Shown: positions 18,455-27,149, counted from the stretch's first letter. The stretch: 64,000 nucleotides of DNA from Lachnospiraceae bacterium (GCA_015056925.1 SVFJ01000008.1:1-64000); one strand, 5' to 3'. Notes: generated by a model from the sequence alone, not told the origin. A program made the numbers and translations.

Positions 18455-19131
18455 TGATATGGTGTGTTGAAGATGATACAAGCATCCGTGATATCGAGGT
18501 ATATACCCTACAGTCCACAGGCTTTGAGGCTGAGGGCTTTCCTGATGGAGCCTCCTTCTTTGAAGCACTCAAATTCCGCAAACCGGATTTGGTGATTTTA
18601 GATGTAATGTTGCCGGGCGAGGATGGAATCTCCATTCTCAAAAGGCTCCGTGCCTCTCATGATACACAGGATTTACCGGTCATCATGGCAACCGCCAAGG
18701 GGATGGAGTACGACAAAGTACAAAGCCTTGATTTGGGTGCTGATGACTACCTGGTAAAGCCCTTTGGCATGATGGAAATGGTGTCACGTGTCAAAGCAAT
18801 CCTGAGACGCTGCAAGCCCAAGCAGACTACCAACCTGCTTCGCAACGACGGACTTGTTATCAACCTAGAAGAACATATTGTAATGATAGATAACCGACGA
18901 ATTGACTTAACCTTCAAGGAATTCGAGATACTACGCCTTTTTCTGTCTCATCCGGGCACAGTCTATTCCAGAGACCAGCTTTTATCCGATATATGGGATA
19001 TAAATTACGCAGGAGAAACACGAACCGTAGATGTACATATCCGTACCCTACGCCAAAAGCTCGAAACCTACGGTTCACGTATACAAACAGTCCGCAACGT
19101 AGGTTATCGATGGGAGAAAACAAATGACTAA
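18454..19131 (+). CDS. phoB: Phosphate response regulator PhoB/PhoP (OmpR family)
   Basis: A 225-aa two-domain response regulator. The receiver domain has phospho-acceptor Asp50 (LVILDVMLPGEDG), the acidic pair ED at 6-7 and Lys in YLVKPFG. The C-terminal winged helix ends RTVDVHIRTLRQKLETYGSRIQTVRNVGYRW, typical of OmpR/PhoB DNA binding. It likely binds the repeats upstream of pstS. Overlaps with phoU and phoR at either end show a compact operon. Confidence 0.93.
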   Translation: MIWCVEDDTSIRDIEVYTLQSTGFEAEGFPDGASFFEALKFRKPDLVILDVMLPGEDGISILKRLRASHDTQDLPVIMATAKGMEYDKVQSLDLGADDYLVKPFGMMEMVSRVKAILRRCKPKQTTNLLRNDGLVINLEEHIVMIDNRRIDLTFKEFEILRLFLSHPGTVYSRDQLLSDIWDINYAGETRTVDVHIRTLRQKLETYGSRIQTVRNVGYRWEKTND

Positions 19132-20776
19132 AAAGATATTCCGCTCCACACTTTTTGTTGCTATTGTGGTATTATTCGCAAGCTTTATTACTATTTTAGG
19201 CGTCTTATATAACTATTTTAATGGTTCTCAGAATAAGCAGCTGCATGCCCAGCTTGCACTTGCCTCTACAGCAGTAGAAAATGAAGGAGTTTCTTATTTA
19301 CAAACAATGCATTTTGACAGCTTCCGCATCACATATATCGACACAGACGGAACTGTTATCTATGACTCTTTGGTATCTGCCGATACCATGGAAAATCATG
19401 CAGCGCGTGAAGAGATTCAGGAAGCACTGCAATCCGGCTTTGGTGAAAGCTCACGCTACTCTACCACATTGACCGAAAGAACAATTTACCTTGCAAACCG
19501 CCTTTCTGACGGCACAGTCCTAAGAATCTCTGTCAGCAGCTACACTGTACTTTCCTTAGTACTTGAGCTTATGCAGATATTGGTGACTATATTTATTTTT
19601 GCTGTTGTTTTATCTTCAGTTCTTGCTAAAAGCATGGCAAAGCGTATCGTAAATCCCTTAAACGAGTTGGACCTTGACCACCCGCTGGATAATGATGCTT
19701 ACGACGAATTGTCTCCATTACTTAAAAGAATTGAGACACAGCACACTCAGATTAAAACGCAGATGATACATCTGAAACGTACCCAGAATGAATTCGAAGC
19801 CATTGTTAACTGCATGAACGAGGGATTGGTACTCTTAAATAATAAAGGAATTATCTTAAGCATCAACCCTGCCGCACGAAAGCTTTTCTGTACAGATGAG
19901 GCATGTATCGGCAAGGATTTTTTAACCGTGGACAGAACTCACGAAATTCACATAGGAATCGCAACCGCTACACAAAAGGGACACAGCGAGATTCGGATTG
20001 AACGTAATCAACGTATTTATCAGTTTGACTTTAGCAGAATCGAATCCGACGGTCATGTTATCGGTATTGTCTTGCTTACCTTTGACGTTACCGAGCAGGC
20101 AAACGCTGAGCAGACCAGAAGAGAATTTACCGCAAATGTTTCTCATGAATTGAAAACACCTCTCCAATCCATTATGGGAAGTGCTGAATTGATTGAAAAC
20201 GGTCTGGTTAAATCTGAAGATATGCCTGCATTTACAAGCCGTATACGAAATGAATCCGCAAGACTTCTGACACTGATAGAGGATATTATCCGACTGTCAC
20301 AATTAGACGAAGGCAGCGAAATGCCAAAAGAAAAGGTAGATTTGTATTGCCTTGGCGAAGAGGTTCTTGCTTCCCTGCAGGACACTGCCAAGAAGAAGGA
20401 TATACAGCTTTCTATTGAAGGAACTCATGAGACTCTCTATGGCGTAAAGCACCTTTTGTCAGAGGTACTGTTTAATCTTTGCGATAATGCGATTAAATAC
20501 AATGTCCAAAATGGCTTTGTGAGAATCACTGTTTCCTCTGACAATGCCTATATCAGGGTCGCCGTAACAGACAACGGTATTGGTATTGCCCCCGAACACC
20601 ATGCGCGAATCTTTGAACGCTTCTATCGGGTTGACAAGAGCCACTCCAAGGAGTCAGGAGGAACAGGACTAGGTCTTTCCATCGTAAAGCATGCCGTTAT
20701 GTATCATGGCGGTAAGATTGATATCATCAGCGAATCCGGTAAAGGAACGACAATGATTATGACATTCCCAAAATGA
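19124..20776 (+). CDS. phoR: Phosphate sensor histidine kinase PhoR
   Basis: A 550-aa membrane kinase. Two membrane segments (about 8-30 and 150-172) flank an extracytoplasmic sensor. A PAS domain (about 222-325) precedes the dimerisation helix with phospho-accepting His341 (NVSHELKTPLQSI). The ATPase domain has NLCDNAIKYN, DNGIGI and GGTGLGLSI. The start lies 8 nt inside phoB. It partners with PhoB and PhoU in the phosphate response. The last gene of the operon, it ends before a bidirectional terminator. Confidence 0.93.
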   Translation: MTKKIFRSTLFVAIVVLFASFITILGVLYNYFNGSQNKQLHAQLALASTAVENEGVSYLQTMHFDSFRITYIDTDGTVIYDSLVSADTMENHAAREEIQEALQSGFGESSRYSTTLTERTIYLANRLSDGTVLRISVSSYTVLSLVLELMQILVTIFIFAVVLSSVLAKSMAKRIVNPLNELDLDHPLDNDAYDELSPLLKRIETQHTQIKTQMIHLKRTQNEFEAIVNCMNEGLVLLNNKGIILSINPAARKLFCTDEACIGKDFLTVDRTHEIHIGIATATQKGHSEIRIERNQRIYQFDFSRIESDGHVIGIVLLTFDVTEQANAEQTRREFTANVSHELKTPLQSIMGSAELIENGLVKSEDMPAFTSRIRNESARLLTLIEDIIRLSQLDEGSEMPKEKVDLYCLGEEVLASLQDTAKKKDIQLSIEGTHETLYGVKHLLSEVLFNLCDNAIKYNVQNGFVRITVSSDNAYIRVAVTDNGIGIAPEHHARIFERFYRVDKSHSKESGGTGLGLSIVKHAVMYHGGKIDIISESGKGTTMIMTFPK

Positions 20777-20799
20777 TTTTGCCACATCAAAATCATTTA

Positions 20800-20838
20800 A
20801 AAAAAGCTTTGAACGATTATTTCATTCAAAGCTTTTTT
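20800..20838. terminator. Bidirectional terminator between phoR and xylB
   Basis: A 14-bp stem AAAAAAGCTTTGAA/TTCAAAGCTTTTTT (20800-20813 and 20825-20838) lies between the convergent phoR and xylB stops. The A- and T-runs allow termination on both strands. Confidence 0.9.
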
Positions 20839-20866
20839 GCTTACATTTCTTTCCATCAAATTATCT

Positions 20867-22342
20867 CTACTGAATCTTCGGGAAAATCTCCTTCACAGCC
20901 GGATAAATCTGTACAAACTTACGATAACGCTCTTCGTACTTCGCTGCGATTGCAGGGTCAGGCTCTACGGTATCTACTACCTTCACCAGCTTTTCTGCTG
21001 CCTCTTCTACAGATGCATACTCACCACATGCAACTGCTGCAAGCATTGCTCCACCGTATCCGGGACCTTCCTCGCTTTCAATGATGTCTAAGCTGATGTT
21101 CAATACATTTGCAAATATCTTCTTCCATAATGGGCTCTTCGCACCACCACCACAAATCTTAGAGCGTGTGATTGGAATATTAAGACTCTTTGCTACCTCT
21201 AAGGAATCTCTGATTGCAAATGCTACACCCTCTAATACTGCCTGATACATATCTGCACGGGAAGTATCCATTGTCATACCAATGAAGGTTCCTCTTGCAT
21301 TTGAATCATTATGAGGTGAACGCTCACCCATAAGATATGGCAGGAAGTATACATGATTCTCTCCTAACTTATCCTCTGTGATAGCTGCCTGCTCTGCCGC
21401 AAACTCCTTGCTCTGCTGAATCTCTTCCATCCACCATTTATTACATGATGCCGCACTTAACATACAGCCCATGAGATGATACTTGCCATCCGCATGTGCA
21501 AAAGAGTGAAGTGCATTATTCTTATCTACGCCAAATTCCTTGCTTGAGATGAAGATTGTTCCTGATGTACCAAGAGAAATATTACATTTTCCATCTCCTA
21601 CTGTTCCTGTTCCAACTGCCGCTGCCGCATTATCACCTGCACCTGCTGCAATCTTCACATTCTCAGATAAACCAAGCTGGGCTGCTACTTCTGGCTTAAG
21701 CGTTCCAACTACTTCGTAGCTTTCATAAATCTTTGCCATCTGGTCTTCTCTGATACCACAGATGTCAAGCATCTCCTTAGACCAGCACTTATTCTTTACA
21801 TCAAATGTTAACATACCTGATGCGTCAGATACATCTGTACAGAAGCTACCTGAAAGCTTATACGCGATATAATCCTTCGGAAGCATAATCTTTGCAATCT
21901 TAGCAAAGTTCTCAGGCTCTTTATTCTTAATCCAAAGAATCTTTGGTGCTGTAAAGCCTGTGAATGCAATATTGGCTGTATACTCTGAGAGCTTATCCTT
22001 ACCAATTACATTATTGAGATAATCTGTCTCTTCAAAGGTTCTTCCATCATTCCAAAGTAATGCAGGTCTGATTACATTGTCATCCTTATCTAAGATAACA
22101 AGACCGTGCATCTGTCCGCCAAAGCTGATACCTGCTACTTGTGACTTATCAAAGCCGTCTGTCAGTTCCTTTAAGCCTTCCATAACCGCCTTCCACCAAT
22201 CCTCAGGCTTCTGCTCACTCCATCCCGGATTCGGGAAGTAAAGCGGATACTCCTTAGACACTACATTAGCAATCTTTCCATTGCCCTCCATCAACAAGAG
22301 CTTCACTGCCGATGTTCCTAAATCTACTCCTATATAATACAT
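20867..22342 (-). CDS. xylB: Xylulokinase
   Basis: A 491-aa FGGY-family sugar kinase that phosphorylates D-xylulose. It has the N-terminal phosphate loop GVDLGTSAVKLLLM, the substrate segment GISFGGQMHGLVILD and LLWNDGRT. The C-terminal nucleotide site includes LGTSGTIF and GGGAKSPLWKKI. The length and motifs fit XylB closely. GGAGG lies eight bases before ATG 22342. A terminator-like hairpin sits directly upstream of that site. The neighbouring isomerase (23180) probably supplies the ketose substrate. Confidence 0.93.
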   Translation of the reverse strand: MYYIGVDLGTSAVKLLLMEGNGKIANVVSKEYPLYFPNPGWSEQKPEDWWKAVMEGLKELTDGFDKSQVAGISFGGQMHGLVILDKDDNVIRPALLWNDGRTFEETDYLNNVIGKDKLSEYTANIAFTGFTAPKILWIKNKEPENFAKIAKIMLPKDYIAYKLSGSFCTDVSDASGMLTFDVKNKCWSKEMLDICGIREDQMAKIYESYEVVGTLKPEVAAQLGLSENVKIAAGAGDNAAAAVGTGTVGDGKCNISLGTSGTIFISSKEFGVDKNNALHSFAHADGKYHLMGCMLSAASCNKWWMEEIQQSKEFAAEQAAITEDKLGENHVYFLPYLMGERSPHNDSNARGTFIGMTMDTSRADMYQAVLEGVAFAIRDSLEVAKSLNIPITRSKICGGGAKSPLWKKIFANVLNISLDIIESEEGPGYGGAMLAAVACGEYASVEEAAEKLVKVVDTVEPDPAIAAKYEERYRKFVQIYPAVKEIFPKIQ

Positions 22343-22370
22343 ATTATCATCCTCCTTGTTTTTCCGAAGG

Positions 22371-22397
22371 AAAAATGCCTGCCTACTTTTGCAGGCA
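22371..22397 (-). terminator. Intrinsic terminator/attenuator immediately before the xylB ribosome-binding site
   Basis: On the minus strand TGCCTGC (22397-22391), an 8-nt loop and GCAGGCA (22382-22376) are followed by TTTTT. Only 28 nt remain to the xylB ATG, and these hold the Shine-Dalgarno plus a small overlapping hairpin TTTTTCC-TTC-GGAAAAA. No promoter fits in that gap, so xylB expression must read through this hairpin. Attenuation is the simplest explanation, with mRNA protection as the alternative. Confidence 0.75.
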
Positions 22398-22494
22398 GAG
22401 GATTTTCCTCCTTTTTGGGGTTTCTCGTTGGCTACGCACCCAGTTTTTTATACGAGAAAAGAACTAATTATTCTCCTTGCTCCTACGTCCGGGC

Positions 22495-22636
22495 GTAAGA
22501 TTTACTAGGTGTCTCTGCAAAGCACTTCAAGACGGCCGGGTCGGTGCATATTCGCATCCATGCTCAGATGCACCTTGTATGTGCGTCCATGCACATACAT
22601 CCCTACTAACATCAAGAGACACAAGTAGAACCTAAC
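22495..22636. repeat. Structured repeat element, copy 1
   Basis: The core at 22495-22607 is about 80% identical, without gaps, to the reverse complement of 22979-23091. It folds as an outer stem (22495-22516 with 22615-22636) around two hairpins. Hairpin A is GGTGCAT/ATGCACC (22543-22549 and 22568-22574) with an inner GCATCCATGC. Hairpin B is GTATGTGC/GCACATAC (22577-22584 and 22591-22598). Similarity to copy 2 continues on both flanks but fades, and no terminal repeats are recognisable here. It could be a structured RNA or a decayed mobile palindrome. The transcribed strand is not known. Confidence 0.75.
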
Positions 22637-22720
22637 TCCCTCCCAAAGTCGCTGCGGAGAATACTTAGTTTTTTCTCATGCCTTCATGTCCTTGATGCAA
22701 ATCCATTAAGAAAGCAAGTG

Positions 22721-22828
22721 CTACAATTTGTTACTATAATACTCGCTTTGAATTTCATCACAAACTTTCCAATCTCTCAAAATAAGTCGTGGCGTCTCTA
22801 ACTCTTTTTTTCCATCTCCATACACCAT
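22721..22828 (-). pseudogene. Remnant of a GNAT (RimJ/RimL-type) acetyltransferase N-terminus
   Basis: A 35-codon frame reads ...ELETPRLILRDWKVCDEIQSEYYS... then stops. The string LETPRLILRDWK is the classic first strand of RimJ/RimL-like acetyltransferases, which normally run ~170 residues. There is no ribosome-binding site and no continuation of the fold in any frame that I can recognise. It lies between the two repeat copies, consistent with gene loss when the elements arrived. Confidence 0.5.
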
Positions 22829-22873
22829 TAACAAAATAAAATATCTAAGCATAAGTCACTAAATTTTGAAAAT

Positions 22874-23168
22874 TATCTTTTTGCGGTTTCGTCTGTACAA
22901 TAAAGACAAGAAAAAAGTTGCTTTTGTCCGAAGCTCCTTGTGCAGGGTGTTAGGCTTTACTTAGTGTCTCCTCTAAAAAGTAGGGATGTGCGTGCATGGA
23001 CGCACGCACAAGGTGCAATTGAACATGGATGTGAATTTGCACCGACCCGAACGTCTTAAACCACCTTGCGGAGGCACTTAGTAAACCTTACATCCGAAAC
23101 ACCGGAGTCGAGGATAAAACAACTTTTTCTTGTTATTCACAATCTTCTTACGAAACCGCAAAAAGATA
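22874..23168. repeat. Structured palindromic element with terminal inverted repeats, copy 2 (MITE-like)
   Basis: Perfect 19-bp terminal inverted repeats (22874-22892 and 23150-23168; core ATCTTTTTGCGGTTTCGT) bound a 295-bp palindromic element. An inner stem pairs 22949-22971 with 23070-23091. Inside are hairpin B (GTGCGTGC/GCACGCAC, 22988-22995 and 23002-23009) and hairpin A (GGTGCAA/TTGCACC, 23012-23018 and 23037-23043). Both hairpin bases differ from copy 1 by paired, compensating changes. No transposase or clear target duplication is visible. It may be a mobilisable palindrome, a structured RNA, or both. Confidence 0.75.
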
Positions 23169-23179
23169 TACTATACAAA

Positions 23180-24664
23180 TTATGCGAATGGATTCTCTGT
23201 TGGATACATCATGCCCTTAGGCTGGTTGAAGTTGATGTCTTCTACAGGAACACCGATATACTTGAATACTTCATAAAGAGCCTTTCCGTAGTGACCGAAT
23301 GCAACAGCTCCATGATGTGGATAGTTCTTCTCGATTAATACATGACGATAGAATCTGCCCATCTCAGGAATAGCAAAGATACCGATAGCACCGAATGAAC
23401 GTGTAGCTACAGGAAGAACCTCACCCTGTGCGATGTATGCACGAATCTGGCAATCAGCTGTACTCTGTAATCTGAAGAATGTAATATCTCCAGGAATGAT
23501 ATCTCCCTCAAGAGTACCCTGTGTAACCTCTTCCGGAAGGCTTCTAGCCATGATTAACTGATACTTCATCTCACAGAATGACAACTTCTTAGAGAATGTG
23601 TTTCCGCAGTGGAAGCCCATGAATGTATCGTTCAATGTATAGTTGAACTTATCCTTGATATCTGCATTGTAGATATCTGAAGGTACTGTATTGTTAATAT
23701 CAAGTAATGTTGTAGCATCCTCACTTACTACTGTACCGATGAACTCGCTTAATGCTCCGTAGATATCAACCTCACATGATACAGGGATACCGCGACCTGT
23801 TAAACGGCTGTTAACATAGCAAGGAACGAAACCAAACTGTGTCTGGAATGCAGGCCAGCACTTACCGGCGATTGCAACATACTTTCTGTAGCCTCTATGC
23901 TCCTCAACCCAGTCAAGAAGTGTCAACTCGTACTGAGCAAGCTTAGCTAAAATCTCAGGCTTCTTGTTACCTGCACCAAGCTCTTCCTCCATATCCTTAA
24001 CAACATCCGGAATTCTTGGGTCATTTGCATGCTTATTAAATGCCTCGAATAAGTCAAGCTCTGAGTTCTCCTCAATCTCTACACCTAAATTGTAAAGAGG
24101 CTTGATTGGTGCATTACATGCAAGGAAGTTCAATGGACGTGGTCCAAAGCTGATAATCTTTAAGTTGTTTAAGCCATCGATTGCACGAGCAATTGGTAAA
24201 AACTCATGAATCATATCAGCGCACTCCTGGGCTGTTCCCACAGGATACTCAGGGATATATGCTCTGATGTTACGAAGCTTTAAGTTATAGCTTGCATTTA
24301 ACATACCGCAATATGCATCACCACGGCTGCTTGCAAGTGTCTCTGTGTTCTCCTCGCTTGCGGCAACGAACATCTTAGGTCCGTCAAAGTGCTTAGCAAG
24401 TAATGTCTCTGAAATCTCAGGACCAAAGTTACCAAGATATACGCAAAGTGCGTTACAGCCTGCCTTCTTAATATCCTCTAATGCCTGAACCATATGTATT
24501 TCACTCTCTACGATACATACAGGACACTCATAAATGTCTGCTGCATCATACTTTGCTTTATATGCCTCAACTAAAGCCTTTCTTCTGTTTACTGATAATG
24601 ATTCCGGGAAACAGTCTCTACTTACTGCTACAATACCCACTTTAACCTTTGGAATGTTAATCAT
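23180..24664 (-). CDS. L-fucose/L-arabinose isomerase family protein
   Basis: A 494-aa soluble protein of the fucose/arabinose isomerase superfamily. The N-terminal Rossmann-like part has KVGIVAVSRDCFPESLS and ALCVYLGNFGPE. The central part has GKCWPAFQTQFGFVPCYVNSRLTGRGIPVSCEVDIYGALSE, with the Glu and Asp expected for metal-dependent aldose-ketose isomerisation, and FMGFHCGNTFSKKL follows. The sugar cannot be read from sequence. The adjacent xylulokinase suggests a pentose. ATG 24664 is eight bases from GGAGG; the frame runs open to 24694. The stop is followed by the 837-bp element region before xylB. Confidence 0.8.
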   Translation of the reverse strand: MINIPKVKVGIVAVSRDCFPESLSVNRRKALVEAYKAKYDAADIYECPVCIVESEIHMVQALEDIKKAGCNALCVYLGNFGPEISETLLAKHFDGPKMFVAASEENTETLASSRGDAYCGMLNASYNLKLRNIRAYIPEYPVGTAQECADMIHEFLPIARAIDGLNNLKIISFGPRPLNFLACNAPIKPLYNLGVEIEENSELDLFEAFNKHANDPRIPDVVKDMEEELGAGNKKPEILAKLAQYELTLLDWVEEHRGYRKYVAIAGKCWPAFQTQFGFVPCYVNSRLTGRGIPVSCEVDIYGALSEFIGTVVSEDATTLLDINNTVPSDIYNADIKDKFNYTLNDTFMGFHCGNTFSKKLSFCEMKYQLIMARSLPEEVTQGTLEGDIIPGDITFFRLQSTADCQIRAYIAQGEVLPVATRSFGAIGIFAIPEMGRFYRHVLIEKNYPHHGAVAFGHYGKALYEVFKYIGVPVEDINFNQPKGMMYPTENPFA

Positions 24665-24866
24665 GTCTTCATCCTCCACTTTCATTTCTTTCAATCACAT
24701 TTTCACACATGTTGATACAATTGCTATATTTGGCATTTTTTGTTTTCCAAAAATTCCAAATTATCTCTTAGAAGTTCACCATAATCATAACCTCTATGTT
24801 TTTCATTCTATGTATTTTGCATAGTTTCGTCAAGTCCTCTATTGCATTTTCTGTAAGAAATTGTGT
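24665..24866. other. Isomerase upstream region
   Basis: About 200 AT-rich bp holding the leader of the isomerase gene. A weak minus-strand promoter candidate is TTGGAA (24750-24745) and TATAGC (24728-24723) with 16-bp spacing. I see no recognisable riboswitch, operator or coding frame. Confidence 0.35.
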
Positions 24867-24902
24867 AAAAAAAGGACATCCTTGGCATTTCCAAGGATAT
24901 CC
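24867..24902 (-). terminator. Intrinsic terminator of the trmL operon
   Basis: The stem GGACATCCTTGG/CCAAGGATATCC (24874-24885 and 24891-24902), with one mismatch and a 5-nt loop, is followed by seven T on the minus strand. It closes the VanW-to-trmL gene run. Confidence 0.88.
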
Positions 24903-24978
24903 CTTCTTCTTTTTTTCTATCATTTTCAAATTTGGCAGTTTTACTTCAATAAATGGCACTTTTCAAACAATTTGTCAC

Positions 24979-25473
24979 TTATTCCTTCCACTGCAGTCTA
25001 TGAAGCTCACCCTGAGTCTGCATATTGGTAAATCCATTCTGACGTAATGCCTCGTATAATACGATACTTACAGAATTGGATAAATTAAGACTTCTAATCC
25101 GGTCAAGCATCGGTATACGGATACAGGTTTCCTCATAATCAACCAATATCTCCTCCGGTATACCTGCACTCTCCTTACCAAACATCAGATAATCATCAGG
25201 CCCAAACTTAGCATCCGAATACACCTGCTTCGCCTTGGTAGTTCCCATCCAAATCTTTGCATTAGGATTCTTATCCAAGAACTCCTCAAAGTTCATATAG
25301 CGTCTGACATCAAGATGCTCCCAGTAATCCATGCCGGCACGCTTTAACTCTTTACCTGTTAGGCGAAACCCTAACGGTTCAATCAAATGCAGGGTTGTAC
25401 CTGTTGCCACACAGGTTCTTCCTATATTACCTGTATTTGCCGGAATCTCCGGCTGATATAATACAATATTCAT
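24979..25473 (-). CDS. trmL: tRNA (cytidine/uridine-34-2'-O)-methyltransferase TrmL
   Basis: A 164-aa SPOUT-fold methyltransferase that modifies the wobble base of tRNA-Leu. The family signatures NIVLYQPEIPANTGNIGRTC, LMFGKESAGIP and IPMLDRIRSLNLSNSVSIVLYEALRQ (the knotted SAM site) are complete. Length is normal for TrmL/CspR. GGAG precedes the ATG within the 15-nt gap to the aminotransferase stop. Confidence 0.94.
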   Translation of the reverse strand: MNIVLYQPEIPANTGNIGRTCVATGTTLHLIEPLGFRLTGKELKRAGMDYWEHLDVRRYMNFEEFLDKNPNAKIWMGTTKAKQVYSDAKFGPDDYLMFGKESAGIPEEILVDYEETCIRIPMLDRIRSLNLSNSVSIVLYEALRQNGFTNMQTQGELHRLQWKE

Positions 25474-25488
25474 AACACTACTCCAAAT

Positions 25489-26670
25489 TTACTTCTTCTC
25501 TTCACGAAGCTTTGTCACAAAGCGTGATAATCTGCCCATTGCAATCTTAAGCTTCTCGATGGAATATGCATAAGAAATTCTAAGGAAGCCTTCTCCACAA
25601 TCACCAAAGGCTGTTCCCGGTACTACCGCAACCTTCTCCTCCTGCAAGAAGCGGTTGGCAAACTCATCACTTGTCATACCGAATTCCTTAATACAAGGGA
25701 ATATGTAAAACGCTCCAAACGGTTCAAAGCACTCAAGTCCCATTTCCTTAAATGCATGCACAAGATACCTTCTTCTCTGGTCATAAGACTCTCTCATATG
25801 AGCTACGTCCTCATCACCATTCTTCAAGGCATCTACAGCTGCATACTGAGAAGTAGTTGGTGCACACATAATACAGAACTGATGAATCTTTGTCATCTGC
25901 GCAATAATTTCCTTTGGTCCGCAGGCATAACCCAGTCTCCATCCTGTCATAGCATAAGACTTAGAGAAACCGTTGATTAATACTGTTCTCTCCTGCATTC
26001 CCGGAATATTACAAATAGATACATGATTATCTGTATAACAAAGCTCAGAATAAATCTCATCTGAAATTACAAAGATATCATGCTTCTCAATTACCTTTGC
26101 AATCGCTTCTAAATCCTCCTTCTCCATAATCGCACCTGTTGGATTATTCGGGAACGGAAGAATCAAAATCTTAGTCTTATCCGTAATCGCATCCTCAAGC
26201 TCCTGTGCCGTCAGTCTAAACTGATTCTCATGCTTTAACTCAATAATCACAGGCTTAGCACCTGCCAAAATAGCACATGGCTCATACGAAACATAGCTTG
26301 GCTGCGGAATCAAAACTTCTTCTCCCTCGCCAGGATTAATCATTGCTCTTAAGGCAATATCAATCGCCTCAGAACCACCAACAGTAACCAATGTCTCTGT
26401 ATAATCATATGTCAGCTGGTATCTTCTCTTTAAGTAATTACAAATCTCTACTCTTAACTCCTTAAGACCCGAGTTCGCTGTATAGAAGGTCTTTCCTTTC
26501 TCAAGAGAATAAATACCCTCATCTCTGATATGCCAAGGAGTCTCAAAATCCGGCTCTCCTACGCCGAGAGATACTACGTCAGGGTCATTCATCTCGCTAA
26601 CGATATCGAAAAACTTTCTAATGCCAGAAGGCTTAATATTAATAATTGTATCTGATAATGGATTTCTCAT
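25489..26670 (-). CDS. PLP-dependent class I/II aminotransferase
   Basis: A 393-aa fold-type I aminotransferase. The PLP-binding lysine is K237 in INGFSKSYAMTGWRLGYACG. Other active-site motifs are PFPNNPTGA, VISDEIYSEL and FLRISYAYS. It resembles aspartate/aromatic aminotransferases of the PatA type, and its substrate is not certain. The start overlaps the preceding Lrp-type gene by 4 nt, so the pair is translationally coupled and the regulator probably responds to an amino acid. Confidence 0.9.
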   Translation of the reverse strand: MRNPLSDTIINIKPSGIRKFFDIVSEMNDPDVVSLGVGEPDFETPWHIRDEGIYSLEKGKTFYTANSGLKELRVEICNYLKRRYQLTYDYTETLVTVGGSEAIDIALRAMINPGEGEEVLIPQPSYVSYEPCAILAGAKPVIIELKHENQFRLTAQELEDAITDKTKILILPFPNNPTGAIMEKEDLEAIAKVIEKHDIFVISDEIYSELCYTDNHVSICNIPGMQERTVLINGFSKSYAMTGWRLGYACGPKEIIAQMTKIHQFCIMCAPTTSQYAAVDALKNGDEDVAHMRESYDQRRRYLVHAFKEMGLECFEPFGAFYIFPCIKEFGMTSDEFANRFLQEEKVAVVPGTAFGDCGEGFLRISYAYSIEKLKIAMGRLSRFVTKLREEKK

Positions 26671-27149
26671 GGTGTCACCTGCATTCTTTCGTCAATTTCT
26701 TGTTTTCCTAATATGGTTCCGTGGTCCTTATATTTCTTAAGGATAAAGTGAGTCGCTGTACTCAACACAGAATCCAACGCAGAAAGCTTATCTGATACAA
26801 AGTTGGAAATCTCCTTCAAAGACTTTCCTTCCAAGCTGATAAGCAAATCATAGCCTCCTGAAATTAAATACACTGCATGCACCTCAGGATAGTTATAGAT
26901 TCTCTCTGCAATACTGTCAAAGCCGCGTCCTCTCTGAGGAGTAACGCGCACCTCGATTAATGCATTTACTTTATCTACACTTGTCTTTTCCCAATCAATC
27001 AATGTATGATAGCCGCAGATAACCCCTTCCTTCTCCATCTGCTCCATCTCATTCATAATATCTACCTCTGTTACGCCAAGCATGGCGGCCAGCTCTTTTA
27101 CTTCAATTCGGCAATTCTTTTCAATTATGGATAAAATCTTTTCTCTCAT
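26667..27149 (-). CDS. Lrp/AsnC-family transcriptional regulator
   Basis: A 160-aa regulator. The N-terminal helix-turn-helix (CRIEVKELAAMLGVTEVDIMNEMEQMEKEGVICGY) is followed by the RAM/effector domain (VNALIEVRVTPQRGRGFDSIAERIYNYPEVHAVYLISGGYDLLI). It likely senses an amino acid and acts on its own operon or the coupled aminotransferase. ATG 27149 is seven bases from GGGAG; a TTG at 27155 is less well placed. Confidence 0.9.
   Translation of the reverse strand: MREKILSIIEKNCRIEVKELAAMLGVTEVDIMNEMEQMEKEGVICGYHTLIDWEKTSVDKVNALIEVRVTPQRGRGFDSIAERIYNYPEVHAVYLISGGYDLLISLEGKSLKEISNFVSDKLSALDSVLSTATHFILKKYKDHGTILGKQEIDERMQVTP

Noticed and set aside
22343-22495. Terminal inverted repeats for repeat copy 1
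   Set aside because: A CTTTTTGGGGTTTCTCGT resembles the copy 2 end, but no matching partner was found on the other side.
22680-22720. Continuation of the GNAT fragment in another frame (reads ...MDLHQGHEGMR)
   Set aside because: The shifted frame does not resemble the expected next part of an acetyltransferase, so the pseudogene was limited to 22721-22828.
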